A stretch of 64,000 bases of DNA, from positions 35,273-99,272 of the forward strand of contig CAZVWJ010000005.1 of assembly GCA_964631325.1 (NCBI GenBank), given 5' to 3'. The notes beneath the pieces are model-generated. The model saw only the letters and a list, made by a program, of their open reading frames with translations. It did no database searches and had not been told where the DNA came from. This stretch comes from CAZVWJ01 sp964631325. Lineage in GTDB: Bacteria > T1Sed10-126. Positions 24,557 through 32,883 of the stretch are shown one piece after another (positions within the stretch are counted from its first letter, which is position 1; every line of letters starts with the position of its first letter). A program made the translations under genes and the position numbers.

Positions 24557-26983
24557 ATGAAACGGCTCACTGCCACTTTACTGAGCACCAGTTTTTTAGT
24601 TTTAGTTTTAACCTCTTTGCCAATCTCAACCCGGGCTAAAACACCCTTTACCACCAGTAAATCATCATGGGATCATGGTGAAACCTCCCCCCTGAGTTGG
24701 GCGAAAGGAGCGGTCTGGTATCAAATTTTTCCCGACCGTTTCTACAACGGAGATCACTCCAACGATCCTCGACCAATCGAAGCTAAAAACGCTCAAAAAT
24801 ATCCCGAGTGGCATGTCCACCCCTGGACCTCTGATTTTTACAAAATGCAACCTTACGAAAAGAAATTTTCCGATTCCTTTTACAAAGCCGTCTGGTGGCG
24901 ACATTACGGCGGCGACCTGATCGGAGTTATTGAAAAACTCGATTATTTGAACCGGCTGGGGATTGACGCTATTTATTTCAATCCCCTGTTTGAGTCCAAA
25001 GACTACCACCGCTACAGTGGTTCCACCTACCATCACATTGATAATAATCTCGGACCAAATCCGGCCAGTGACCGAGAAAAAATAACCAAGGCAGATGAGA
25101 CGGAAAATCCCAAAACCTGGATCTGGACAGAGGCCGATTTAACGTTTTTAAAACTAATTCGGGAAGCTCACCGTCGCGATATAAAAGTTATAATTGACGG
25201 GGTCTTCAACCATACCGGCCGACAATTTTTTGCCTTTCAAAGTATCCTCAAAAAAGGGCGCAATTCCCGTTACTCCAACTGGTATGAAATTAAATCCTGG
25301 GACGATCCATCCACCCCGAAAAATGAGTTTGAATATAGTGGCTGGGCCGGCTTCAAAGCACTCCCGGAATTAAAAGAAGATTCAAGTGGACTGGTGATGG
25401 GACCCCGTAAATATATATTCAACGCCACCAGACGGTGGATGGATCCCAACGGAGACGGTGATCCCTCCGATGGTATCGACGGCTGGCGACTCGACGTTTC
25501 AGGAAACGTTGCGGCACCGTTCTGGCGGGACTGGAATAAACTGGTTAAAAAAAATAACCCCGGGGCAATTACGATTTCAGAACACTGGAGTGAAGAACCG
25601 GGATACCTGGAGAAAACCGGCTTCGACGCGCTGATGAATTATCCTTTTGCCAGAGAAATTGTCCCCTATTTTGCCGCCGGAAATGTGTCCGGAGAAATCA
25701 AATACAAGTTCAAATACAAATTTGTGGTGGATGGTAATTGGGACCAAGCGAATAAAAAAAATCGGAAGCTCAACCTGTTTAAAGCCGGCGACACTGTTGT
25801 CATCCAAAAAGGGGACAGAGTGAACAGAGAGGGAGCCGCTAAAACCAAAAGCACCGGCAAAGCACGGGTGAAATTTCAACTCGACAATTTTGACGATGCC
25901 TCTTCCGTCACCATCACAGGGGACTTCAACAATTGGAACAAAAAATCAAGACCTCTGAATAAAACAAAAAAAGGCTGGATAACTACCCGGCGTCTCAGCC
26001 CCGGGCTCCACGAATTTAAATACATTGTTGATGGTAAATGGGACACCGCTAACCCCGAAAATCGTGTTATCTTCGTAGCCCCGAACGGCAACATCACCCG
26101 CCTGAAAAAACTGAAAGGACATACTGTTACCTTCCGGCTCGAGGGATACCCGAGAGCGGAAAGTGTTACTCTAGCCGGCAGTTTCAACGAATGGAGTAAA
26201 AAGGGGTACGAAATGCACCGGGAGGACGGGGCCTGGGAAATAGACTGGACTTTTAACTCCTCCAAAAAGAAAAGCCCCCCGGCTGCTTCAAATCTGCGGA
26301 CTTATGGGTTCGCTGGATATCAACTTTTATGGAACCTGTTTGGTTCTCATGATACTGACCGGCTGGCCTCACAGATTATTAACAAAAACCCAAAGTATGA
26401 CCATCAGAACAACCCGCGTTCAAACCCGAATTACAAGATCCGCAAGCCTAATTCTCGTGAACGAAAAATCCAAAAACAACTTGTGGCTTTTCAAATGACA
26501 TTCGCGGGAGCACCGATGATTTATTACGGCGACGAAGCGGGAATGTGGGGCCCGGATGACCCGGGCTGCCGTAAACCTTTTCCCTGGCCGGGAATGGACT
26601 TTAAAAATGAAACCCACCATCCCCTGGGCCAGGAGCGGCCAACTAATACTATTAGTTTTGAGCAGGAGCTTCACGATTATTACCAACAATTAATCCACCT
26701 CCGGCAAAAGTACCCGGTATTACAGAAGGGAAAAGTCAAATTCCTGCCCCAACCCAAAGTAAAAGGGATAGTGGGCTTTAAGCGGGAAACCTCTACGAGA
26801 CAATTCATTGCCCTCTTTAACCGGAATGGAAAAATTAAGCAGGCCAGTATTCCCGGGAAAAAACTTCGAAACAGTGCTTACACAGAATTGCTGGGAGATG
26901 AAAAATTTATAATCAGCAACAACAAAGAACTACGCTTAAAAGTAGCCGGCCATGACTTCCGTCTTCTGCTCAGCAGAGACTGA
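24557..26983 (+). CDS. Secreted GH13 alpha-amylase with CBM48-like domains inserted inside the catalytic barrel
   Basis: 808 residues with a signal peptide (ending T-R-A-K). The GH13 barrel is recognisable: V-W-Y-Q-I-F-P-D-R-F at the start, D-G-V-F-N-H-T-G (region I), D-G-W-R-L-D with nucleophile Asp313 (region II), S-E-H-W with acid/base Glu342 (region III) and G-S-H-D-T-D-R with His598/Asp599 (region IV). Glu342 and Asp599 are 257 residues apart, far more than usual, because roughly residues 382-578 are CBM48-like sequence: the second half of one unit (K-F-V-V-D-G-N-W), one full unit (V-T-I-T-G-D-F-N-N-W to Y-I-V-D-G-K-W) and the first half of another (V-T-L-A-G-S-F-N-E-W). The fold after the insert (Q-L-L-W-N-L-F onwards) looks normal. 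All catalytic residues are present. Confidence 0.9.
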   Translation: MKRLTATLLSTSFLVLVLTSLPISTRAKTPFTTSKSSWDHGETSPLSWAKGAVWYQIFPDRFYNGDHSNDPRPIEAKNAQKYPEWHVHPWTSDFYKMQPYEKKFSDSFYKAVWWRHYGGDLIGVIEKLDYLNRLGIDAIYFNPLFESKDYHRYSGSTYHHIDNNLGPNPASDREKITKADETENPKTWIWTEADLTFLKLIREAHRRDIKVIIDGVFNHTGRQFFAFQSILKKGRNSRYSNWYEIKSWDDPSTPKNEFEYSGWAGFKALPELKEDSSGLVMGPRKYIFNATRRWMDPNGDGDPSDGIDGWRLDVSGNVAAPFWRDWNKLVKKNNPGAITISEHWSEEPGYLEKTGFDALMNYPFAREIVPYFAAGNVSGEIKYKFKYKFVVDGNWDQANKKNRKLNLFKAGDTVVIQKGDRVNREGAAKTKSTGKARVKFQLDNFDDASSVTITGDFNNWNKKSRPLNKTKKGWITTRRLSPGLHEFKYIVDGKWDTANPENRVIFVAPNGNITRLKKLKGHTVTFRLEGYPRAESVTLAGSFNEWSKKGYEMHREDGAWEIDWTFNSSKKKSPPAASNLRTYGFAGYQLLWNLFGSHDTDRLASQIINKNPKYDHQNNPRSNPNYKIRKPNSRERKIQKQLVAFQMTFAGAPMIYYGDEAGMWGPDDPGCRKPFPWPGMDFKNETHHPLGQERPTNTISFEQELHDYYQQLIHLRQKYPVLQKGKVKFLPQPKVKGIVGFKRETSTRQFIALFNRNGKIKQASIPGKKLRNSAYTELLGDEKFIISNNKELRLKVAGHDFRLLLSRD

Positions 26984-27060
26984 GCTGAAACAATTACTGA
27001 TTCAACGAGATGAAAATTCAACTCTTGCATTATCCGGATTTTTACAAAAAAAGGTGAATT

Positions 27061-27240
27061 AAACAACCAAGTGCAACATAAAACAGTAACGACTGCCACT
27101 ATATCTCCCCTCCCCTGGTGGGAGAGGACTAAAGGGAGGGGGAACGATGACACGAACAGTGTTCACCCCCACACTAACCTCCCCCCTCAAGGGGGAGGAA
27201 TGATGGGATGAAAGTTGTTGCATTTGATAGTTGAATTCAA
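27061..27240. repeat. Hairpin-rich dispersed repeat (type B)
   Basis: Contains CCCCTCCCCTGGTGGGAG and CCCCCCTCAAGGGGGAGG hairpins like the type A elements, but different ends: its right end (GTTGTTGCATTTGATAGTTG) is close to the reverse complement of 2708-2733. It fills most of the interval between the two amylase genes. Confidence 0.5.
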
Positions 27241-27295
27241 AAAATTAAGAAAATAGATTTAACCGAAAAATAATTTTTTCTATGAGGTGAGTGCT

Positions 27296-29734
27296 TTGAA
27301 AACTTTGAGAAAATTTAATCTTTCGTTTTTTATTATATATTTGGTTGCCCTGCTCTGCTTAATTTCACTTCCAGCTACCGCTTCCGGAGTTCGTTCAAAA
27401 CTTTCTTATTACAAAATGTACCCGAGTTCGGAAATATATCTGGGTAAAATGCCGGTTCAGTATATAAATTTCGGTGAACCACTAAAATTAAACGTAACCC
27501 GCTTTATGGACCTTCGACCCCATACAAATTTTGCTGTAAATTCCGATAAACCGGTCAAGTTAAAATACAACCGGAAAAGCGGGAAATTAAAAATCCGGGT
27601 CAAAGAGAATAACTTCGGATTGCTCGATTTGCCTCTTACCGTTAAACTACCGGATAAAACACAAACTTCTATTCTTACCCTGGCCAGTGCCAACCAGAAG
27701 TTACACCGCTTTGCTTATAACCCAGAAAAAAAAGTGGAGAGTATTTCAGTTGCCGGAAGCTTTAATAGCTGGGATGCCGGGGCCAGCCCACTCAAGAAAA
27801 CCAGCGGAGACACCTGGGTCGCCGAAATACCTTTGAGCCCTGGAACTCATAAATATAAAATTGTAATAAACGGAAACAAGTGGATTCCAGATCCAAACAA
27901 TCCCCGCCGGTCATCCGATGGCTATAACAATTCTATTATTACCATTGAGAAAAAGGAAGGATCACCTCCCCGGCTTATACCGGTGTCCCAGACTAAAAAC
28001 CGTGTTAAACTGAAGTTGGCGGGAATTAGTATCGATTCTCTCGAAGACGTCTCTGCCATATTTCAATTGCCCGATGGCAGCTCGAAAACCGCTCCCTACT
28101 CTCTTTCAGGCAATCATACCATCGAAGTAAAAACTGCTTCCGCGCCAGGAAAATCACACTTACGGGTTGTGGTTTCGGATAAAAACGGCCGGGTTTCGCG
28201 CTCCCAGCGAATCAGGCTGTCCGGCACGGATGAATTTAACTGGCATGATGCTGTTATTTACATGGCAATGGTTGATCGATTCAACGACGGTAATTCCCGA
28301 AATACGAAAACTACAAATCATCCAAACGTTCCCCGGCTCGGGGACTGGCAGGGCGGCGATCTGCAGGGAATTATAAAAAAAATTAAATCCGGTTATTTCG
28401 ACCGGCTAGGAATTAACGCCCTCTGGCTCTCCCCCCTCTATCAAAATCCCCGACAGGCCTGGCAGGAATATATTGAACCCCGGTATCACTTTACCGGATA
28501 TCATGGTTACTGGCCGATAAAACCACGGACAGTCGACTCCCGATTTGGCAACTTGAAACTGGTTCAAAGACTCGTGGACCTAGCCCACCAGCATGACATC
28601 CGGGTTATCCTGGACATGGTTATGAACCATACCCATAAACTCCACCCTTACTACAGGGTAAACAATGATTTGTATGGAAAACTCAAGCTTGGAAACGGAA
28701 AAGAAAATCTTCGAATGTGGAACAAACATCAGTACACCACCTGGTTTGACCGTTTTCTCCCTTCCTTTGACTTCGATAACCCAAAGGTTACCAAACTACT
28801 TATTGAAGACGCAGAGTGGTGGCTTGAAAAAACCGGTGCCGATGGTTTTCGTCTTGACGCCGTGAAACATATCCCGCCACATTTCTGGGGGAATTTGCGC
28901 AAACATATCCGGGAAGCAGTTGGAGAAAAACGCAATAAGAAAATTTACATGGTGGGAGAGTCCTTTTTGAGCCGGCGTGAAATTATGAAATTCGTGGGGC
29001 CAAACAAACTCGACGGACAATTCGATTTTCCCCTGTATAATACGCTTCTCCCCACTTTTGCTCAAGGCAAGAGTTTTAATTCACTCGAGGTAGCTGTGAA
29101 GGCCTCACAAAAAAGTTACGGACACGCCTCAATAATGTCCCCTCTGATTGGAAATTTTGACAAACCCCGTTTTATGGCCTATGCCGACGGTGACATACCC
29201 GACCCCGAATACGACGACAGCCGGGAACTTGGAATTAATAAGCCCCCGAAAGTCAACCAATCCAACGCTTATAAAAAACTCCAGCAGGCTATGACTTTCC
29301 TGGTCACGCTGGATGGAGCACCAATGATTTATTACGGTGATGAAGTAGGTCTGACCGGAGCGGGCGATCCCGACAACCGGCGAATGATGAAATTCGGAAA
29401 GAAACTAAACAGACACCAGGAAAATACTCTTGAAGTCACCCAAACTCTTATACATACCCGCCTGGAACACCCGGCTCTCCGTTATGGTTCCCGGCATGCA
29501 GCCCATGTTTCAAAAAATCAATACGTAATTACCAGAGCATATTTTGAAGACCGCGTCCTGGCCGCTTTCAATCAGGCTGATAGACCGGTACAGCTCAATT
29601 TAAACCTTCAGCCTGACCTTAAACCCGATACATACAGATGCGTCCTGACCGGGCGGGAGATAACAGTCAAGGATAATAAAACTACTACTTTAAAATTACC
29701 TCCGCATCAGTCCATGCTTTTCATTCGTCAGTAA
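27296..29734 (+). CDS. Secreted GH13 cyclomaltodextrinase/amylase-like protein with altered region IV
   Basis: 812 residues from TTG 27296, five bases after GAGGTGA; a GTG at 27287 overlaps that binding site. A signal peptide is followed by an N-terminal beta domain, a CBM48-like unit (I-S-V-A-G-S-F-N-S-W to D-P-N-N-P-R) and a GH13 barrel: D-M-V-M-N-H-T-H (I), G-F-R-L-D-A-V-K-H with Asp521 (II), V-G-E-S with Glu555 (III) and G-N-F-D-K-P-R-F (IV, Asp622). Relatives read G-N-H-D at region IV; here the transition-state His is replaced by Phe621 (codon TTT). The three carboxylates remain. Activity may be weakened or changed. Confidence 0.88.
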   Translation: MKTLRKFNLSFFIIYLVALLCLISLPATASGVRSKLSYYKMYPSSEIYLGKMPVQYINFGEPLKLNVTRFMDLRPHTNFAVNSDKPVKLKYNRKSGKLKIRVKENNFGLLDLPLTVKLPDKTQTSILTLASANQKLHRFAYNPEKKVESISVAGSFNSWDAGASPLKKTSGDTWVAEIPLSPGTHKYKIVINGNKWIPDPNNPRRSSDGYNNSIITIEKKEGSPPRLIPVSQTKNRVKLKLAGISIDSLEDVSAIFQLPDGSSKTAPYSLSGNHTIEVKTASAPGKSHLRVVVSDKNGRVSRSQRIRLSGTDEFNWHDAVIYMAMVDRFNDGNSRNTKTTNHPNVPRLGDWQGGDLQGIIKKIKSGYFDRLGINALWLSPLYQNPRQAWQEYIEPRYHFTGYHGYWPIKPRTVDSRFGNLKLVQRLVDLAHQHDIRVILDMVMNHTHKLHPYYRVNNDLYGKLKLGNGKENLRMWNKHQYTTWFDRFLPSFDFDNPKVTKLLIEDAEWWLEKTGADGFRLDAVKHIPPHFWGNLRKHIREAVGEKRNKKIYMVGESFLSRREIMKFVGPNKLDGQFDFPLYNTLLPTFAQGKSFNSLEVAVKASQKSYGHASIMSPLIGNFDKPRFMAYADGDIPDPEYDDSRELGINKPPKVNQSNAYKKLQQAMTFLVTLDGAPMIYYGDEVGLTGAGDPDNRRMMKFGKKLNRHQENTLEVTQTLIHTRLEHPALRYGSRHAAHVSKNQYVITRAYFEDRVLAAFNQADRPVQLNLNLQPDLKPDTYRCVLTGREITVKDNKTTTLKLPPHQSMLFIRQ

Positions 29735-29744
29735 AATTTTTCTT

Positions 29745-31040
29745 TTACTCCTCAGATTCTCCCGCTTCCCCGAGTATTTTTTTCATCAAGCAAGTCTTCT
29801 GACGGTCAAGTTTATCAACCGAAAAAACTGATGCGATTTTAGTCCTGTGATCAAATAACTCGCCATTTATAATTCTTTTGCGATTAGAAATAGCTTCCAG
29901 ATCAACAGATATTGGACTATCCAGGGAAATGCCTTCTTCATTTTCAATTAAACTTACCTGGGGACTTTTAGGAGCATCAACATTCGGTTCAACTACAACT
30001 CCCCGGAACCCGTTGTTCAAAACAATTCCCGTACCGGGTGGAAAATAACCGTTAAACTGGATGAACTCCCGGAAAAGAGCCTGGCTGGTTTCATCGTGTC
30101 CAAATTCCTCCTTCATCTCCTGGAGAGCCTTAAGGGGATGCTTGGACGTGCTATAAACCCTGTTGGACACAATCGCATCATACACATCAATAATAGAAAC
30201 CATCCGGGAATACGGGTGGAGTTCGTCAATTTCTTTCCCCACCGGATATCCCACTCCCTTCGGCCGCTCATGATGCTCGCGAGCCACACGGGGAATCGGG
30301 GGAGAACATCCAAGCTGATCCAGAATTATCCCTCCCTTTGTAGGATGTTTTTGAACAATCTCGTATTCCTCGTCCGTCAGGGCCCCCTCTTTACGAAGGA
30401 TGTCATTCATTTCCATTTTTCCCACATCGTGGAGTAATCCGGCCTTTCCAATTAACTTTAGCTCATCGTAAGTATAACCTCGATATTTACCCCAGTGAAT
30501 AGTATGGACGGCCACATTTATTGAATGCTGAAAAATTGTATGCTCGGCCTGTTCCAACGTAGTTAACATTACCGCCAGCGAAGGATTTTTATTAATTTCA
30601 TCCGTTAACATCTCAGAATAGGGTTCCAACTCATCCGGATCCACGTTTTCTTTCCTTTGAATTCCACCCAGAACATCTTTGACTTTTGTTAATGTTCTGT
30701 CTCCCAGGGTCTCCATCCGCTCAACGTCAGTTTTGGCTTCCTCCAGCTCTTTCTGGACAGTCTCTACCGGGGGAGCCTCCTGCTCCGACGGGCGGCCCTC
30801 AAAATCATTAGCCGGATTTATTCTCTCCACGGCTCCGGTTCTCTTTTCCGGAACCTGCGGAGTTTCATTAAGCTCGGGCAACACCACCGCCCGGTCCAAC
30901 CCCTTCTCCCGTAACTGCTCAAGATGTTCCTCGTCCCGGATGCGTTGATTTTCCAGAATCACGGCTTCCTGGCTATTATAAGCAATTTTTAAGTATTTCC
31001 CCGGTTCAAGTTCACGGGCGGATACTGTTTTCGACTTCAT
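29745..31040 (-). CDS. HD-GYP domain protein, predicted c-di-GMP phosphodiesterase
   Basis: 431 residues from ATG 31040, eight bases after AGGGAG. An N-terminal domain (about residues 1-60) precedes a linker rich in Glu/Pro and the HD-GYP domain: H-D-V-G-K near residue 210, R-E-H-H-E-R-P-K-G-V-G-Y-P (the H-H-E and G-Y-P motifs) and I-D-V-Y-D-A. It would break down c-di-GMP made by enzymes such as the two cyclases at 12877-15754. Soluble, no membrane segment. Convergent with the preceding amylase gene, 10 bases apart. Confidence 0.88.
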   Translation of the reverse strand: MKSKTVSARELEPGKYLKIAYNSQEAVILENQRIRDEEHLEQLREKGLDRAVVLPELNETPQVPEKRTGAVERINPANDFEGRPSEQEAPPVETVQKELEEAKTDVERMETLGDRTLTKVKDVLGGIQRKENVDPDELEPYSEMLTDEINKNPSLAVMLTTLEQAEHTIFQHSINVAVHTIHWGKYRGYTYDELKLIGKAGLLHDVGKMEMNDILRKEGALTDEEYEIVQKHPTKGGIILDQLGCSPPIPRVAREHHERPKGVGYPVGKEIDELHPYSRMVSIIDVYDAIVSNRVYSTSKHPLKALQEMKEEFGHDETSQALFREFIQFNGYFPPGTGIVLNNGFRGVVVEPNVDAPKSPQVSLIENEEGISLDSPISVDLEAISNRKRIINGELFDHRTKIASVFSVDKLDRQKTCLMKKILGEAGESEE

Positions 31041-31328
31041 TACGAAACTCCCTAACTGAAACAAATTGAATAAAACCATTCGGCCGACAACAAAAGGATG
31101 AAATTATAGGGAAGTAAGATATATGATTGGTAACAAAACCGATTGTAATTTTACACCTAATGCTTTCCGTAAGTCAACCGGAACCGGGGTGGGGCAAATA
31201 AATTAGCAACTTATATATTTTTCCTTCAATCCAGGGGGGACCCCTTGAATAACTATTTAACTTGTATTAGCATATTTACAGTATCAGTAGAAAATAAAAT
31301 CAATCCAAAAAAGAGTAAAAGAGTGAAT

Positions 31329-31509
31329 GTAACTACTCACCTATCCCCTCTCCCCTGGCGGGAGAGGGCTTGCCCTGCGCATGGACAGGGCCAGAGTGAA
31401 GGAGACATCTCAGCACTTTCAATAAAACGGCTGAATTAAAGGGCTTTCCCTTTCCCACCCCATTTGTGTTTTCCCCCATCAAGGGGGAAAAGATTAGGTG
31501 AGCAGTTAC
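31329..31509. mobile_element. MITE-like element, type A (long copy)
   Basis: 181 bases with ends GTAACTACTCACCTATC and the near complement GATTAGGTGAGCAGTTAC. Flanks GAGTGAAT and GAGTAAAT are an 8-base duplication with one change. It lies 47 bases upstream of the molybdenum hydroxylase operon and may affect its promoter. The 31041-31328 stretch before it shows nothing I can assign. Confidence 0.8.
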
Positions 31510-31556
31510 GAGTAAATGATGTCGGTTAATTTCTCAAATAAAAGGAGATAATTAAA

Positions 31557-32372
31557 ATGAGGACGACTTTTGAGTATCTGGCCCCTGAAGACAGTAAAGA
31601 ATTGCACAAGGTACTGGACGAGTACGGAGAAAAGGCCGAACTACTGGCCGGCGGCACCGACCTGCTGGTTGATATTAGAAACGACGTTAAAGCACCGGAA
31701 GCAGTTGTAGATTTCAAAAAAATCGAGAAATTCAACGGGATTAATTACGACTCCGTGGAAGGCCTCTCAATTGGTGCTACCGTAACCTGTTCCGAGTTAA
31801 TAAATAACAAAAAAGTTCAAGAAGATTTTTCCTTTTTAATTGAAGCGGCTGAAGAACTTGCTTCCCCGCAAATCAGGAATAGAGCAACAATTGTTGGCAA
31901 TCTCTGTAACGCTTCCCCCTGTGCTGATATGGCCCGCGCCCTTCTCTGCCTGGATACAACCGTGGAAATCAGTTCTGCCGATGGCACCCGGTCCGTACCT
32001 CTTACAGATTTTTTCAGTGGAGTTAAGGAAACAGTCCTGGAAGCCAATGAAATTGTCGAAAGATTGGTCATCCCGGCTGAGATGGAAGACGCTATCGGGG
32101 GAAACAGGAAATTGAAGCGAATTAAGGGACACGATCTCTCCCTCGCCAGTGTAACCATGGTAAAAATTGACGATCGAATTAAGGTGGCAATAGGTTCCTG
32201 TGGCACAACTCCGGTCTTACTTCCCGAACTTCCCGCGGATAATGCGGCTGAAAAAATTTGTGAGGAGGCCGATTCTTTAATTTCTCCGATAGATGATGTG
32301 CGGGCCTCGGCAGAATACCGTGAATTTATAGTTAAAAAATACATTAAAGAATTAACAGAAGAACTTAACTAA
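31557..32372 (+). CDS. Molybdenum hydroxylase FAD subunit (CoxM/XdhB type)
   Basis: 271 residues; ATG 31557 follows AAAGGAG. FAD-binding motifs L-L-A-G-G-T-D-L-L (near residue 30) and A-S-P-Q-I-R-N-R-A-T-I-V-G-N-L-C-N-A-S-P (near 100) are typical of the medium subunit of xanthine dehydrogenase-family enzymes. It passes electrons from the iron-sulfur subunit to an acceptor. First gene of an operon in the order FAD, 2Fe-2S, Mo. Its GC content looks lower than that of the large subunit gene downstream. Confidence 0.92.
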   Translation: MRTTFEYLAPEDSKELHKVLDEYGEKAELLAGGTDLLVDIRNDVKAPEAVVDFKKIEKFNGINYDSVEGLSIGATVTCSELINNKKVQEDFSFLIEAAEELASPQIRNRATIVGNLCNASPCADMARALLCLDTTVEISSADGTRSVPLTDFFSGVKETVLEANEIVERLVIPAEMEDAIGGNRKLKRIKGHDLSLASVTMVKIDDRIKVAIGSCGTTPVLLPELPADNAAEKICEEADSLISPIDDVRASAEYREFIVKKYIKELTEELN

Positions 32373-32397
32373 ATCGTTCAGAAAGCGAGTGGATAAG

Positions 32398-32883
32398 ATG
32401 GAAATTACGCTTACCGTTAACGGTCGTGAGTATTCAAAGGAAGTAAAAGAAGAAAAAACCCTGCTCCATTTTTTACGCGAAGACCTTGGTTTTACCGGCG
32501 TTAAAGAAGGCTGTGGGGCCGGTGAGTGCGGAGCCTGCACGATAATTATGGACGGGGAGACGGTTAATTCCTGCCTGGTTCTGGCCGTGGAAACAGACGG
32601 CAGTGAACTGGAGACAATAGAAGGTGAGTCGGAGGACGGTGAATTATCCGATCTCCAGCAGGCTTTCCACGAGCACCACGCCGTCCAGTGCGGATTCTGC
32701 ACCCCGGGAATGATAATGTCTATTAAGGACCTGCTCCGGGACAACCCGAAACCGAGTGAACAGGAAATTAAAGAAGCAATTGAAGGGAATCTCTGCCGGT
32801 GCACGGGATATCAACAAATTATCGAAGCTGTACTTGATTACACCGGACAACTCGAAGAGAAAGAGGAGTTAACCTATGCGTGA
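32398..32883 (+). CDS. Molybdenum hydroxylase 2Fe-2S subunit (CoxS/XdhC type)
   Basis: About 161 residues from ATG 32398; GTG 32389 is an alternative. Two iron-sulfur sites: C-G-A-G-E-C-G-A-C (Cys39, 44, 47) with a fourth Cys near 59, the plant-type cluster, and C-G-F-C-T-P-G with C-R-C-T-G-Y, the helical cluster next to the molybdopterin. The length is normal. Its stop overlaps the ATG of the large subunit gene by 8 bases. Confidence 0.94.
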   Translation: MEITLTVNGREYSKEVKEEKTLLHFLREDLGFTGVKEGCGAGECGACTIIMDGETVNSCLVLAVETDGSELETIEGESEDGELSDLQQAFHEHHAVQCGFCTPGMIMSIKDLLRDNPKPSEQEIKEAIEGNLCRCTGYQQIIEAVLDYTGQLEEKEELTYA

